Positions 35,398 to 44,934 of a stretch of DNA of 64,000 nt are shown here, piece by piece. The translations under genes and the position numbers were made by a program. The stretch lies in assembly GCA_944472135.2 (NCBI GenBank), contig OX235270.1, positions 85,383,168-85,447,167 of the forward strand, read 5' to 3'. The notes under the pieces are model-generated. The model ran no database searches, was not told where the DNA came from, and saw only the letters and a list, made by a program, of their open reading frames with translations. The stretch comes from Trichobilharzia regenti. Taxonomy: Eukaryota > Platyhelminthes > Trematoda > Strigeidida > Schistosomatidae. Position 1 is the stretch's first letter, and each line of letters begins with the position of its first letter.

Positions 35398-35864
35398 CTG
35401 GAATAAAATATTTTCAACAAAAAAACAACAGCGAATGAATTATTACCAATAAAGAGAAAAAATATGCATACCATGAGAGACAAATTTCCTGGTCATTTCA
35501 ACAGACAAATACTGTAGTCTCATCAGAGGCGTGCTCAAGATACTGGTCCACCTAAATTCTCACCAAGTATAATGCGTAAACTCTTCTCCACTTCTTGATG
35601 TTTTAATCGCTACATTTTTAGCTAGCCTTTGTCATATTACTGCGCACTTCTCGAAGGAAGAATATCGTAAAGAAATATATATCTTGCCTCAAACAAGACA
35701 ATACAGTTTTGCGTGATATACTGACACAAATGTTATTTTACTGGCGAATCCTGTACGAAAAATAAATATTTTAAGTACGCTAAGAATTATCTACAGTGTT
35801 GTGCTAGCCTATTGTCTAGAATAAAACTATTATTTCATACATATGGTTCCCTTGATATATTTCG

Positions 35865-36690
35865 AAAGAGAAAGATTTGCAGTATAAAATGATATAATTT
35901 ATTTCACAGGTTCACATCAGCTGCAAACTACTTCAATGTTTGAAAGGTAATCGAGAAGACATTATAAGATGAACACGCATCTGGAATATAAGTATTACAA
36001 TTTGTAGTTTAAGTTACCATCAATTTATATACTATCAAACTATGAAAAAAAGAAGAGGGATGAGAGAAGACAGAAAAATCTAATAAACAGTGTAAGCTTG
36101 TACGTCAGCATGGCAACTCAAGAAGGTTAAAGTTCATCAAACTGAGAACTTGCTTGGTGAACTGAGCTCGCTAGTGTGTATAACTAATCAGTGTAATGAA
36201 AGTAATACGGTTACCAAGGGAGTGAGAAATTGACTACACTCTTTCTGTGTGTATAAGTTTCATCTGAGACGTTTGATTGCAATTGCTTCAGCAAATCGTA
36301 GTAGATTCGCTGTCCTTTTTCTGTTTAATATTTTGAAGGATTGGAAATCTTGACAAAATGACCCGTATCCACAAGGTGTCTGATAATCACACATTGTAAA
36401 TATCTGCTTCCTTTTAAGCATAAGTTATATAGAATATGCTCTGAAAACCTGATAGAAGCCCTTCTTTCTGTGCTTCCAATGTTATTGCGGCCGCAGGTTG
36501 ATAGTATATAAATTGATGGTAACTTAAACTATAAATTGTAATACTTATATTCCGGATGAGTTCATCTTATAATGTTTTCTCGATTACCTTTCAAACATCG
36601 AAGTATGAAATGTTATTATTTATAACCATTATAATTTCAGGTAGTTTACAGCTGATGTGAACCTGTGAAATAAAATGATATCATTTTATT
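35865..36690. repeat. Foldback structure with Penelope fragment between inverted arms
   Basis: The left arm (about 35880-36050) and right arm (about 36495-36690) are inverted copies (for example TTCACAGGTTCACATCAGCTG, then GTTTAAGTTACCATCAATTT). The right arm has an extra segment of about 40 bp. Between the arms lies a minus-strand Penelope GIY-YIG C-terminus. Penelope-like elements are known for inverted terminal structures, so this is most simply a rearranged end. Confidence 0.7.
36110..36490 (-). mobile_element. Penelope-like element 3' coding fragment
   Basis: Minus-strand frames give GSTERRASIRFSEHILYNLC, the middle HLVDTGHFVK and, after a shift, RFAEAIAIKRL. This is the C-terminal half of the GIY-YIG domain. 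It lies between the foldback arms. Confidence 0.68.
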
Positions 36691-36947
36691 TATATAGGTC
36701 CGAACCAAGTTCACTTCTAACGGTTTGAAAAAATGTGGGCATTGGATATATGATATTCATTATAATAAAGGTTTTTGTATTTCCCAATGAATGAAAAACA
36801 AAACGATAGTTATATATATGCTGAGATTTTGTAAATTCCGCCTTAATAATACTTTGATGAAGCTATTAGCATCAAATAGTGAAACGTCAGTAAAAATAAT
36901 ATCGTTTTGTTTTTCATTCATTCGGAAATACAAAAACCTTTATTATA
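36690..36947. mobile_element. 258-bp hairpin insertion with 15-bp target duplication
   Basis: Flanked by the direct repeat ATGATATCATTTTAT (36675-36689 and 36948-36962). The sequence on both sides continues the foldback arm: the outer part, GCAAGTC and CTTTCTCT, matches the antisense of about 35865-35880. Inside, 36758-36807 and 36901-36950 are inverted 50-mers with one mismatch. The roughly 93-nt loop holds a hammerhead-like core. The 15-bp duplication points to target-primed reverse transcription. Confidence 0.7.
36850..36892 (+). ncRNA. Penelope-type minimal hammerhead-like motif
   Basis: TACT (stem I), TTGATGA (core, C3 changed to T), GCTATT-loop-AATAGT (stem II, with one extra A before it), GAAACGTC (core, the palindrome ACGT as stem III, cleavage C), AGTA (stem I partner). 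Minimal hammerheads with a palindromic stem III are known from the terminal repeats of animal Penelope-like elements. The C3 change suggests it is inactive. Confidence 0.5.
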
Positions 36948-37221
36948 ATGATATCATTTTATATTGCAAGTCTGGTCTTTCTTTCTCTATTGAAAACTAT
37001 CAATATTAACAGCTGTGTTCATTTAAAGGAGTACACACAGGTGTCACAATGAGTACTAGATGAACTCTGTGCTCTAATGCACAAAAATGAAAAGAGAAAC
37101 TTTCCTAAAAGGTAATACAATAATGAAATTTCGTCATCTCCACTGCTGGCATGGAATCAAGATACGCACCAAATTACATCTATTTAGAGCCACATTGCCT
37201 TCCTCTATCTTAGGGCGGCCA

Positions 37222-38705
37222 CATATGGCAACTGAACACCTTGAGCAGCAATCTTCGTATGTTTCGCATGCGATTCGCCCCTGCAAAATGCAAGATGCTG
37301 CTACAGGACTGGACTACGTCAACTCCTAGCTTAGTGATAGGGAGTGAAGTGATAGAACATGTTGACCACTTCACCTATTTGGGAAGTCGTATCAGCACCA
37401 ACGGACTGATTGGCGACGAAATCTCAGAACGGACCCAAAAAGCTTGAGCTGCTTTCGCTAACTTACACCATCTCTGGCGTAGGCATGACATCCGGCTATC
37501 AACCAAGGTACGTGTGTACTGCTCAGCAGTTCGCTCCGTCCTTCTCTATGGCTCTGAAACATGGCCAATACGCGTTTAAGACATGAAAAGTGATATGTAT
37601 TCACACATATATATATATATATATATATATGGTGATCTCTCTTTCTGTTTGCTCTCTTAGTCTGTGACCATTTCACTTTGATGAACCTATCTCCTTAACA
37701 ATGTATATTCCCCTTATATTATATATAATATAATATGAGTGTTTGTTGACAGTCCGTTGCTTGGTGACATATATCCATATTATGTGTGGTTGTTGACATG
37801 TCTGCTATATTTTGCTATGTGTATATGGATCGACACTCCATTATAATTAGCCATTTATATTAAGACTGTCTATTGATTTGTTCACACCCTTGTCTGGACA
37901 TTCATATATATTTCGCTCTCACAATTTGTGTGACTTACTTACTTTGGTGTGATACCACTTTTGCATTCTCCTTGTGTTTGGAAAATAGAAGTATCATCGC
38001 AAACCTAGTGGTCTTCTGATTTCCGCCTTCTTGCGTTAGGACTATTAAATTCTCGACCAGTACATAGCAATAATTAGGCGACGAGTACATAACAAAAAGG
38101 TTGACTGCCTCCGATCATAGATGTTTGCGATCTCTTTCTCACGTTAGGTGGATTAATAAGGTAAGTAATGTTGACGTTAGGCGTAGAGTGTTGGGCAAAG
38201 AGGGAAAATCAATCGACGAGGCTGTAAAGTTACATAGACTAAGATGGCTAGGTCACGTGGTGCGCATGCCTAACCATCGCCTCCCCCGACGGGCATTGCT
38301 AGCTGATATAGATAGGTGCAGATTGGAAAAAAGTAAGTGGTGGCCAAACAAAAACATGGCTTCATCAATCCATGAAATCCTTGACAGTTAAACTGAGTAA
38401 GGTAGGGAGATGCAGACTTCCGGGTTGGGGCCCTCGGGACTCTAGGAATCAATGGCTGGAGACAATAGGTGACATGGCTCAAAATCGTTGTCAATGGCCG
38501 GCGCAGATGTATTCAGTCTCTGTAATCTTTCATATTCCTTTCTACCATTACCCATTCTGTTTCACTCTTATATTTGTCAAACTCTATTGATTCTCTTCAC
38601 TCATCTTCTTGTCTACTTTTGTGTGCAATTTGGAACGTGGCAACTCGAACTGGTGCGCTTCGGTGCCAAGTTCTATGTTGAATCCAGACAGACAGACAGA
38701 ATGTG
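37222..38705 (+). mobile_element. SR2-like 3' fragment split by a solo LTR
   Basis: RT C-terminal region from about 37222 ([45 protein letters not shown]) to 37590, then, after the LTR, from 38100 (SDHRCLRSL, EAVKLHRLRWLGHVVRMPNH) to the 3' UTR and a (GACA)n tail at 38685-38700. A few stops. Confidence 0.85.
37591..38094. repeat. Solo LTR (504 bp) with 5-bp target duplication
   Basis: The insert begins TGATATG, ends ATAACA (TG...CA), and is flanked by AAAAG at 37586-37590 and 38095-38099. The interrupted SR2 sequence continues exactly across the gap. It contains a (TA)n run at 37605-37630. It has no coding capacity and differs from the 275-bp LTR at 40335, so it is another LTR family. Orientation is not determined. 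Confidence 0.82.
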
Positions 38706-38759
38706 GAAGAAATGAAAACGTCAGTAATTTTTTATCACACATCACTCTGTTCAGTCTCT

Positions 38760-39075
38760 AGCGTTAAGTCCAGCAACAATGAAATTAGGTGAAGTGCTAC
38801 GCACAAACAGCGAAAGTCAGCCGATGTGGTTGTGAAGCTGTATCGATTCAGATGGCTGAAAAATATGCTACACCTCAATCTTCAACAAACAGCGTTGTAT
38901 GGAATGGGATCCGGTTGAAAGAAACTGAGTGGTTTGTACCACGTAGAAAGGTGTAGACTGTGTGGCTACCATCAACGAGTTGCTAAAATCAATGTTTAAA
39001 GAATATTGATGATATGACTCAAAATCGACCGCAGTGGTGCTTGAAGCACTACGTCCCACTGGGAACGTAAAGGAA
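38760..39075 (+). mobile_element. SR2-like 3' fragment, divergent
   Basis: The segment GTGAAGCTGTATCGATTCAG then ATGGCTG matches the KLHRLRWLG coding region, and near 39005 GATATGACTCAAAATCG matches the DMAQNRSQW region. It ends in a different tail (GGGAACGTAAAGGAATAAA then ATAATAATAA). A related tail is at 51200-51325. Confidence 0.6.
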
Positions 39076-39169
39076 TAAAAAAATAATAATAACTATGTGT
39101 AAAAAAGAAATCAACGTTTACACCTGACAAAAGATGACGTAATCAATCGATGGTTAAAGACTAAGTGAC

Positions 39170-39315
39170 GGACTTAACACAGGCTCTTTGTGAATGTATA
39201 ACTCAGGCTTTAGGCGTTTGATAGCGATAGGTTCTGCAAACTTCAAGAAATTTCAACCTGCTGGTTTGTTTATTGTCTTGACGGAATTTTACATGTTTCC
39301 TTGAAATCGTCTGTC
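39170..39315 (-). mobile_element. Penelope-like element, short 3' fragment
   Basis: The minus strand reads LKFAEPIAIKRLKPEL, the conserved end of the Penelope GIY-YIG region. Confidence 0.55.
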
Positions 39316-39632
39316 AACTACGTGCTGTGTGACCGGATTGCTTCAGAATGTTAATAAAACCATCTCCGTTTTTAGAGGAACTTCAGTTGGATTATAAGCC
39401 TAATTGCAACTATCTGGTATATTTCATTAAGTTAACATTACGATCCATCTGTATACCGTGATCATTCTTAATTTTGATTTAACATTTCGTTTTTCAAACA
39501 AACAAACAAACAAAGCATATCAAAACTGTTATGTAAATCACTTCAATTAACTAGACTGTATGCAGTCAATAAGATGGTGAAACAAAATGGAACCGTTTTT
39601 CTCTTATTCCAATTGTTAAATTCACTAAAGGG

Positions 39633-40334
39633 AAGTGGTGAAAACTAGTGGTATCCGTCAAGGATGTCCACTATGCTCTTTTCTATTCCACTTCATCATA
39701 GATGTACTAATGGACTTAACCCTACGGCTGACTTCAGCGAATCAGGAATTAACTTGTTACTATCAGGGAATAATCTCGTTGACTTAGAATATGCAGATGA
39801 TACAGTCCTCTCTGCTAAGTAAAGACGCTGACAAAATGCATAGTCTTCTGAACACCTTGAGTTGCAATCTGCAAATGTTTGGAATGCGATTCGCTCCCGT
39901 CAAATACAAGATAATGTTACAGGACTGGACTACACTGACAACGCCTAGCTTAGAAAGAGGGAGTGAAGTGGTAGAGCACGTTGACCGCTTCACTTATTTG
40001 GGAAGTATCATCAGCCAAAGCTAGCAGGTTGATAGCTGACGAAATCTCAGCACGGATACAGAGAGCTAGTTTCGCATATGCCACTTTACGCCGTCTCTGG
40101 AGTAGACGTGATATCCGGCTATCCACCAAAAGGCGTGTGTACTGCTCAGCAGTCCGCTCCGTCCCCCTTTGTGGCTGTGAGTGAGACATGGCTATTGAGA
40201 GTGGAAGACATGAGAGCCTGGCTATCTGTCTTTATTCATAGGTGTCTGAGTTCTATAGGGTGAGCAATATTGAGATTAGGCGCGGAGTGCCAGGTAAGGA
40301 GGGATAATCAATCGACCATGTTGTGAAGTTACAC
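39633..40334 (+). mobile_element. SR2-like 3' fragment, left part (interrupted by Gypsy element)
   Basis: Begins in the RT palm (GIRQGCPLCSFLFHFIIDVL-like codons) and runs through the YADD region (shifted), FGMRFAPVKYKIMLQDW and FTYLGSIIS to the block corresponding to KLH of KLHRLRWLG. There the Gypsy element is inserted. The remainder is at 44718-44880. Confidence 0.85.
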
Positions 40335-40609
40335 TATAAGGACAAAAGACAAGAGTCAGGGAACAAATCCTTTATTAAGGAAATCAACACGCATTTATAT
40401 ACATTTCATGTACATTATTATAGCTTATTCAAGCAGACAAACAGTCTTCTAATTGGTTGTTTCTTACAGAAAGCTGACTTTGCATCTCTTTGTGACTGTT
40501 TCTTGAATGTCAGATAATCTATACGCCAAGTCTGCTATGACTGGCTGTTGAATCAGTCCACTGACGTAAAATGCTGTCTACCATTTTTGGCTAGCCTGCT
40601 CTCACCACA
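40335..40609 (-). repeat. 3' LTR of the Gypsy element (275 bp)
   Basis: In element orientation it starts TGTGGTGAG at 40609 and ends at 40335. The outer end reads CTTATA where the 5' LTR has GTTACA. It contains an AATAAA-like signal near the middle of the transcript strand. Confidence 0.92.
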
Positions 40610-42189
40610 CTCGTCCCCCCGTCAAATAGCTTCGTGCGCAGACGTTCCGACCTTCTGGGTGCTACATCCTCTAGTTGAGGATTGTTACTGACCGGCTTGT
40701 CCCACTGTACCCATCTTTGGAGCTGACTGGCGTTAACTCGTTTCTGTTTATCACCTCTTCGGATGGTATATACTTGACCCCGTCTTTTTGTGATTGTGTA
40801 TGGTCCTTCCCACTTTGGAAGGAGTTTCCGTGAACCTAGCCCGCCTCCAACTGTATATCTCCTGTCTCTACACTTCACTTGGTCCCCGACTGCAAAGGTA
40901 ATGCACTGCGTCCTTTCTTTCATCTGAGACTTCGCAACATCACTGCGCTGCTTCCGTATTACATTCTTGACTGCCTCTTTCCTCTCTGCTTTTAATTTCG
41001 TCGTACTCCACTTTTGGTGCATGGGCCAGGTCTCATTGTGTACCGGTAATCGTGGTTTTCTACCATACATCAGTTGGAAGGGTGACTTCTTCGTTGTTTC
41101 CTGAGTGGTAGCACGATGTGTTAGTAAAATCAGTGGAAGCTCCGTTTCCCAGTTCCCGCCCTTCGAGGCCAGCCACTCCTTCAGTGTACGGTTGTTTCTC
41201 TCCGTTAGGCCATTCGTTTGTGGATGGTATGGGGTCGTTCTGATCCTCTTGATGCCCAGCTGTTGCAAACGGGAAGTAAACTCTTCACTCTCGAAACAGG
41301 GACCTTGGTCTGTCAGTATTGTCTTCGGTACGCCGTGGTCTGCAACAATGTGTCTAACTACTGCATCTGTCACGGTTCTTGCACGTTGGTCTGGGATTGC
41401 TACGGCGTCTACCCATCGTGTCGCGTGTTCCGTCATCACCAAGAGGTACTGATTACCATTGGATGTCTGAGGAAATGGACCCATGACATCTACGGACCAC
41501 AAGTCACCTATCGCGGTAACTGGAATCGACTGAAGTGGTGGTCGTATACACCGGTCACCTTTCATCAGCTGGCACCGTGGACATCCAAGTACGTATCTTG
41601 CTACGTCTTCTCTCATACCTGGCCAGTACATACTTTGTCTTAGGAGGTCGGTCGTTCTGGCCACGCCTGTATGCGCTAGCTGGTGACATTCTTCTATCAT
41701 GTCGTGGCGCGACGATTGAGGTATGACAGCCAGCCAGCTTCCGTCGTTCTCTCGCCAGGTCAGAGTCCCGTAGGCATTCACTCTGAGTCGATCCCTCTGT
41801 CTGAGTAGTGTGGTTAGCTCCTTACTCGCCGTAGTTTGATCCACTTCTATTCCGTTGGTGATCACCTGTATTACTGTATTCAGCGTATCGTCCAACCTCT
41901 GCCTACGTGCAAGTCTTAGTGGGTCTTGTTCTACTGCATGCACTCCGTAAGCGACCTCGGGCAACTCAGACTCATCTTCTGGTCTCGATAACAAATCTGC
42001 CAAGACATTTTCACTTCCAGGAACGTGTGAGATCGTAAAATCGTACTCCTGAAGACGCAACATCCACCGTGACAACTTCCCCCGTGGGTCTCTCGCTGTC
42101 TTCAAAAATTGTAGCGGCTTATGATCAGTTTCGATGTGGAACCGCCGGCCGAGTAAATAAGGTCTCCATTTGTCGACTGCCCATACCAT
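40591..42189 (-). CDS. Gypsy RNase H end and integrase
   Basis: 532 residues. Residues of about 1-65 are the RNase H end (TDHKPLQFL, VPGSENVLADLLSR). An HHCC zinc domain follows (H...H near ECHQLAHTG, then CPRC). The DDE core has Asp in WSVDVMGPF, Asp in ILTDQGPCF and Glu in GLTERNNRT, with 35 residues between the last two. A GPY/F-type module (LPKWEGPYTI) comes near the C-terminus. There is no chromodomain. The frame runs about 19 nt into the 3' LTR. Confidence 0.93.
   Translation of the reverse strand: MVWAVDKWRPYLLGRRFHIETDHKPLQFLKTARDPRGKLSRWMLRLQEYDFTISHVPGSENVLADLLSRPEDESELPEVAYGVHAVEQDPLRLARRQRLDDTLNTVIQVITNGIEVDQTTASKELTTLLRQRDRLRVNAYGTLTWRENDGSWLAVIPQSSRHDMIEECHQLAHTGVARTTDLLRQSMYWPGMREDVARYVLGCPRCQLMKGDRCIRPPLQSIPVTAIGDLWSVDVMGPFPQTSNGNQYLLVMTEHATRWVDAVAIPDQRARTVTDAVVRHIVADHGVPKTILTDQGPCFESEEFTSRLQQLGIKRIRTTPYHPQTNGLTERNNRTLKEWLASKGGNWETELPLILLTHRATTQETTKKSPFQLMYGRKPRLPVHNETWPMHQKWSTTKLKAERKEAVKNVIRKQRSDVAKSQMKERTQCITFAVGDQVKCRDRRYTVGGGLGSRKLLPKWEGPYTITKRRGQVYTIRRGDKQKRVNASQLQRWVQWDKPVSNNPQLEDVAPRRSERLRTKLFDGGTSVVRAG
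40610..40624 (-). promoter_or_regulatory. Putative polypurine tract
   Basis: ACGGGGGGACGAG on the minus strand ends directly at the 3' LTR, where the plus-strand primer is expected. Confidence 0.65.
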
Positions 42190-42206
42190 TGCTAAACATT
42201 CTTTCT

Positions 42207-43391
42207 CTATCGTTGAATACTTTCTCTGTGGGTCAAAACCCTACTGGCATACTCAACGATTCCCTCGTCCTGTCTTAGGACCGCACCTATAGCGTAGTCA
42301 CTGGCATCTGTGCACACTGTGAACTGTCTTCCTGGCACAGGTAGTTTTAGCGTCATTTGTTGGTGGTCGAGCAGCTGTTTAATTCTGTCGAATGTCCTCT
42401 GCGATTCTTCCGACCAAACAAACTTTGGCTCACCTAGTAGCCTGTATAGAGGGGCTGCTATCTCATTGAAGTTCTTCACGAAGCGACTATAAAACGCTGC
42501 TCTACCCAAGAATTGTCTCAGTTTTCTCTTTGAATTCGGGGCTGGAATCGTTTTAATCGTCAAAATTTTCTCCGGCAGTGGTTTAATCTCACCATTTCCC
42601 ACTTTATGTCCCAACAGAGTAACATTCTTTTTGGCTATCTGAGACTTGGTTTTGTTGACGCGTAGTCCAAACTCTTCGATGCGTCGCAGCACGGCTTCTA
42701 CATGGTTGACGTGATCGTTTTCGTTTTGACTGTATATGACGAGATCATCACCATAAACCTCCACGTTTTTCAAGTTCCTAAGTAATAGCTTCATCAGTCG
42801 TCTGAACGTAAACGGTGCACCTGCTAGTCCAAACGGCATGCGTTTAAATCGATATTGTGTCTGACCCACGATGAAAGCCGTCTTATCTCTATCACCTTGT
42901 TTTATCGGTATCTGCCAGTATCCTGAGCGAAGATCGAGAACCGAAAACACATTCGCACCTTGTAGGCGATCTAAAGTTTCTACCACTGTTGGCATGGCAC
43001 ACGGTCTTAACTCTGTCATACTGTTTAACTGTCGAAAATCAACACAGAATCTATACTTCCCATTCGCTTTTTTTACTAACAGCACTGGAGAGTTGTACGG
43101 GCTATCAGCTTCCTCAATAATATCATCTTTTAACATCTCTTGCACTTGTCGCTCCACTTCGCCTTCCAGATGACATGGAACTCTTCGCGTCGTAAATGAC
43201 CTTACTTTCGGATCACTTAACGGAATTTCATGATTCACCTTATCGCAATAACCGTATGGGTCGCCATCTCCAGTGAACAGATGATCGTATTTATTAATTA
43301 ACTCTGTCACATTGTGTACCGTCGACAGCTTAATCGCTGCTATCTCGCTGGTCTCATACATGTTGATATGCCCGTATTTCGTGATCACCAC
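42207..43391 (-). CDS. Gypsy reverse transcriptase and RNase H start
   Basis: RT blocks: RYRFCVDFRQLN-type motif (YRFCVDFRQLNSMT), VFSVLDLRSGYWQIP (first Asp), RMPFGLAGAPFTF, and VYGDDLVIYS with the catalytic pair. The latter reads YGDD instead of the YIDD/YVDD/YLDD usual for Gypsy. The tether and RNase H beginning follow (FTVCTDASDYAIGAVL). The frame ends at 42207 by a one-base shift inside the THRE-KYSTIEKE region; the rest of RNase H is in the next frame. Confidence 0.92.
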   Translation of the reverse strand: MVITKYGHINMYETSEIAAIKLSTVHNVTELINKYDHLFTGDGDPYGYCDKVNHEIPLSDPKVRSFTTRRVPCHLEGEVERQVQEMLKDDIIEEADSPYNSPVLLVKKANGKYRFCVDFRQLNSMTELRPCAMPTVVETLDRLQGANVFSVLDLRSGYWQIPIKQGDRDKTAFIVGQTQYRFKRMPFGLAGAPFTFRRLMKLLLRNLKNVEVYGDDLVIYSQNENDHVNHVEAVLRRIEEFGLRVNKTKSQIAKKNVTLLGHKVGNGEIKPLPEKILTIKTIPAPNSKRKLRQFLGRAAFYSRFVKNFNEIAAPLYRLLGEPKFVWSEESQRTFDRIKQLLDHQQMTLKLPVPGRQFTVCTDASDYAIGAVLRQDEGIVEYASRVLTHRESIQR

Positions 43392-43408
43392 GTTCGCTTG
43401 CGTGTCGA

Positions 43409-43669
43409 TTATGCACCAATCTCACGCAGAAAATCCGCTCCTAATATCGTTCGCTGTAGTTCGGGTACAACAATGAAAGGAAACGTCACCTCGCAGCCAC
43501 CAACAACGACCGTACAGTTCGATCTACCCGTGATACGCAACACATACCCGCCTACTGTTTGTACTGTCAATGAACACGGACTAACACTCTTACATAAATT
43601 CTTATCTATTAACGACACGGCCGCCCCTGTATCTATCAAACATACTACTTCTCGATCATTCACTCGCAA
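43409..43669 (-). CDS. Gypsy aspartic protease region
   Basis: LIDTGAAVSLID carries the catalytic DTGA (about residues 13-16), followed by the flap-like region and ILGADFL, the conserved second motif of retropepsins. The frame stops at 43409 just after REIGA. The same protein evidently continues in the next frame (IDTQANVVITKYG), so one base appears lost near 43410. Confidence 0.88.
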   Translation of the reverse strand: MRVNDREVVCLIDTGAAVSLIDKNLCKSVSPCSLTVQTVGGYVLRITGRSNCTVVVGGCEVTFPFIVVPELQRTILGADFLREIGA

Positions 43670-44421
43670 CTTCGAATACAGAGCCCTTTCTCAATAGCCC
43701 CCACTAAATCTAGGTTCATACGAAAGAAAGAACAAGCATTATACCGTCTGAAATTTTTTCTTTTTCGCCTTTCTGGGCAGTATCTTCTCCAGTGTCCCGG
43801 CTTACCGCATTCAAAACACCGGTCTTTTCTATCAGCCAACTTTAACGCCGCCACTTCCCGCTGCAATGCTTCAATTTTCTGCTCATATTCGTTTGGTTTT
43901 GGTTGGTCTATAGCGGCTACCGTTGTGCTCAGCAGCTGTCTGGTCACCTTCGCCAGCTCACTAATATCCATCGGCTGCGTTGCGTTAACCAGTTGTAATC
44001 GCTGAGAAATGTGGTCTGGGACACTCTCGATGAATTGGGAAGACAGTAACTGCGCTTCTGATTCTTCATCTAAAGTGGGAAGCGCGCGTCGAAGTAGATT
44101 AGTCAGTTTCACCGCCAACACTAACGGGTCTCCATCAGGTCCCAGCTTCATTGAACGGAACTGCTGCATTGCTAGCTGTCTGTCTGTTGCGCTGTCAAAC
44201 TCCGACACCAATCGTTCAACCAATTTCTTCCAAGACGCTGTGCCATTTGACCTGTCTACGCTGTCATATGCCACCTTCGCTCGGCCTCTCAACAGCGTCC
44301 CCAGGACAACCGCCTTCGCCGCCTGCTCCTTGACACCTACCAGCTCAGTGACGGCCTCGAAGTCACGTAAGAAGCTCCGTATGTCTCCTTCTTCAAATGC
44401 GGTTGGCCATGGGATCTTCAT
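43660..44421 (-). CDS. Gypsy Gag
   Basis: 253 residues from the first ATG, 23 nt after the LTR. An alpha-helical capsid-like region (residues of about 10-160) with FRSMKLGPDGDPLVLA is followed by a single CCHC zinc knuckle, CFECGKPGHWRRYC, at about 202-215 and a basic tail. The end overlaps the protease frame by about 10 nt, so Gag and Pol would be joined by frameshifting, or the end is a lesion. Confidence 0.9.
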   Translation of the reverse strand: MKIPWPTAFEEGDIRSFLRDFEAVTELVGVKEQAAKAVVLGTLLRGRAKVAYDSVDRSNGTASWKKLVERLVSEFDSATDRQLAMQQFRSMKLGPDGDPLVLAVKLTNLLRRALPTLDEESEAQLLSSQFIESVPDHISQRLQLVNATQPMDISELAKVTRQLLSTTVAAIDQPKPNEYEQKIEALQREVAALKLADRKDRCFECGKPGHWRRYCPERRKRKNFRRYNACSFFRMNLDLVGAIEKGLCIRSCE

Positions 44422-44425
44422 TTTT

Positions 44426-44443
44426 CTGAGGCAGCGACACCAA
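44426..44443 (-). promoter_or_regulatory. Putative primer-binding site
   Basis: Directly after the 5' LTR the minus strand reads ATTGGTGTCGCTGCCTC. The TGG at its start is as expected for pairing with a tRNA 3' CCA. Which tRNA was not determined. Confidence 0.6.
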
Positions 44444-44444
44444 T

Positions 44445-44717
44445 TGTAACGACAAAAGACAAGAGTCAGGGAACAAATCCTTTATTAAGGAAATCAACAC
44501 GCATTTATATACATTTCATGTACATTATTATAGCTTATTCAAGCAGACAAAGTCTTCTAATTGGTTGTTTCTTACAGAAAGCTGACTTTGCATCTCTTTG
44601 TGACTGTTTCTTGAATGTCAGATAATCTATACGCCAAGTCTGCTATGACTGGCTGTTGAATCAGTCCACTGACGTAAAATGCTGTCTACCATTTTTGGCT
44701 AGCCTGCTCTCACCACA
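44445..44717 (-). repeat. 5' LTR of the Gypsy element (273 bp)
   Basis: In element orientation it starts TGTGG (44717) and ends GTTACA (44445). It differs from the 3' LTR by a 2-nt deletion and two end substitutions. Confidence 0.92.
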
Positions 44718-44880
44718 ACACCCATTAAGATGGTTAGGGTATGTGCTATGCAAAACTTGGAATTAGTCCATAAAATCTTCGAAAGTCAGCTTGAACCACA
44801 TAGGTAAAGTGTAGGCTTCCTGGTTGGAGTCCTCAGGATTAAAAGAACTAATGGCCTCAAGTACTACATTCTGGCAATCA
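44718..44880 (+). mobile_element. SR2-like 3' fragment, right part
   Basis: Continues from 40334 after the ACAC duplication: AAGATGGTTAGGGTATGTGC (RWLGYVL region), then, after an internal deletion, the HVGKV-like and GWSPQD-like regions near 44800-44840. Confidence 0.72.
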
Positions 44881-44934
44881 TGTATTACAGTAAACTATAA
44901 ACATTAAGTTTAGCCTACAGAAAAGAATAGCAAT

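Larger units (their letters stand above)
40335..44717 (-). mobile_element. Ty3/Gypsy LTR retrotransposon, 4.4 kb, young
   Basis: Complete structure read on the minus strand: 5' LTR (44445-44717), putative PBS, gag, protease, RT/RNase H, integrase, PPT, 3' LTR (40335-40609). It is flanked by the 4-bp duplication ACAC (40331-40334 and 44718-44721). By eye the LTRs differ only by two terminal substitutions and one 2-nt indel, so the insertion is recent. The pol frame has at least two single-base lesions, so this copy is probably not autonomous. The order RT before IN and the GPY/F-type end define Gypsy. Confidence 0.93.

Noticed and set aside
35500..35560. Minus-strand CTGATGAGACTAC as a further hammerhead
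   Set aside because: The GAAA does not follow a stem II directly and no cleavage triplet pairs correctly.
41105..44449. Plus-strand frames of 100-146 codons over the Gypsy element
   Set aside because: Antisense to gag-pol; explained by the coding bias of the opposite strand.
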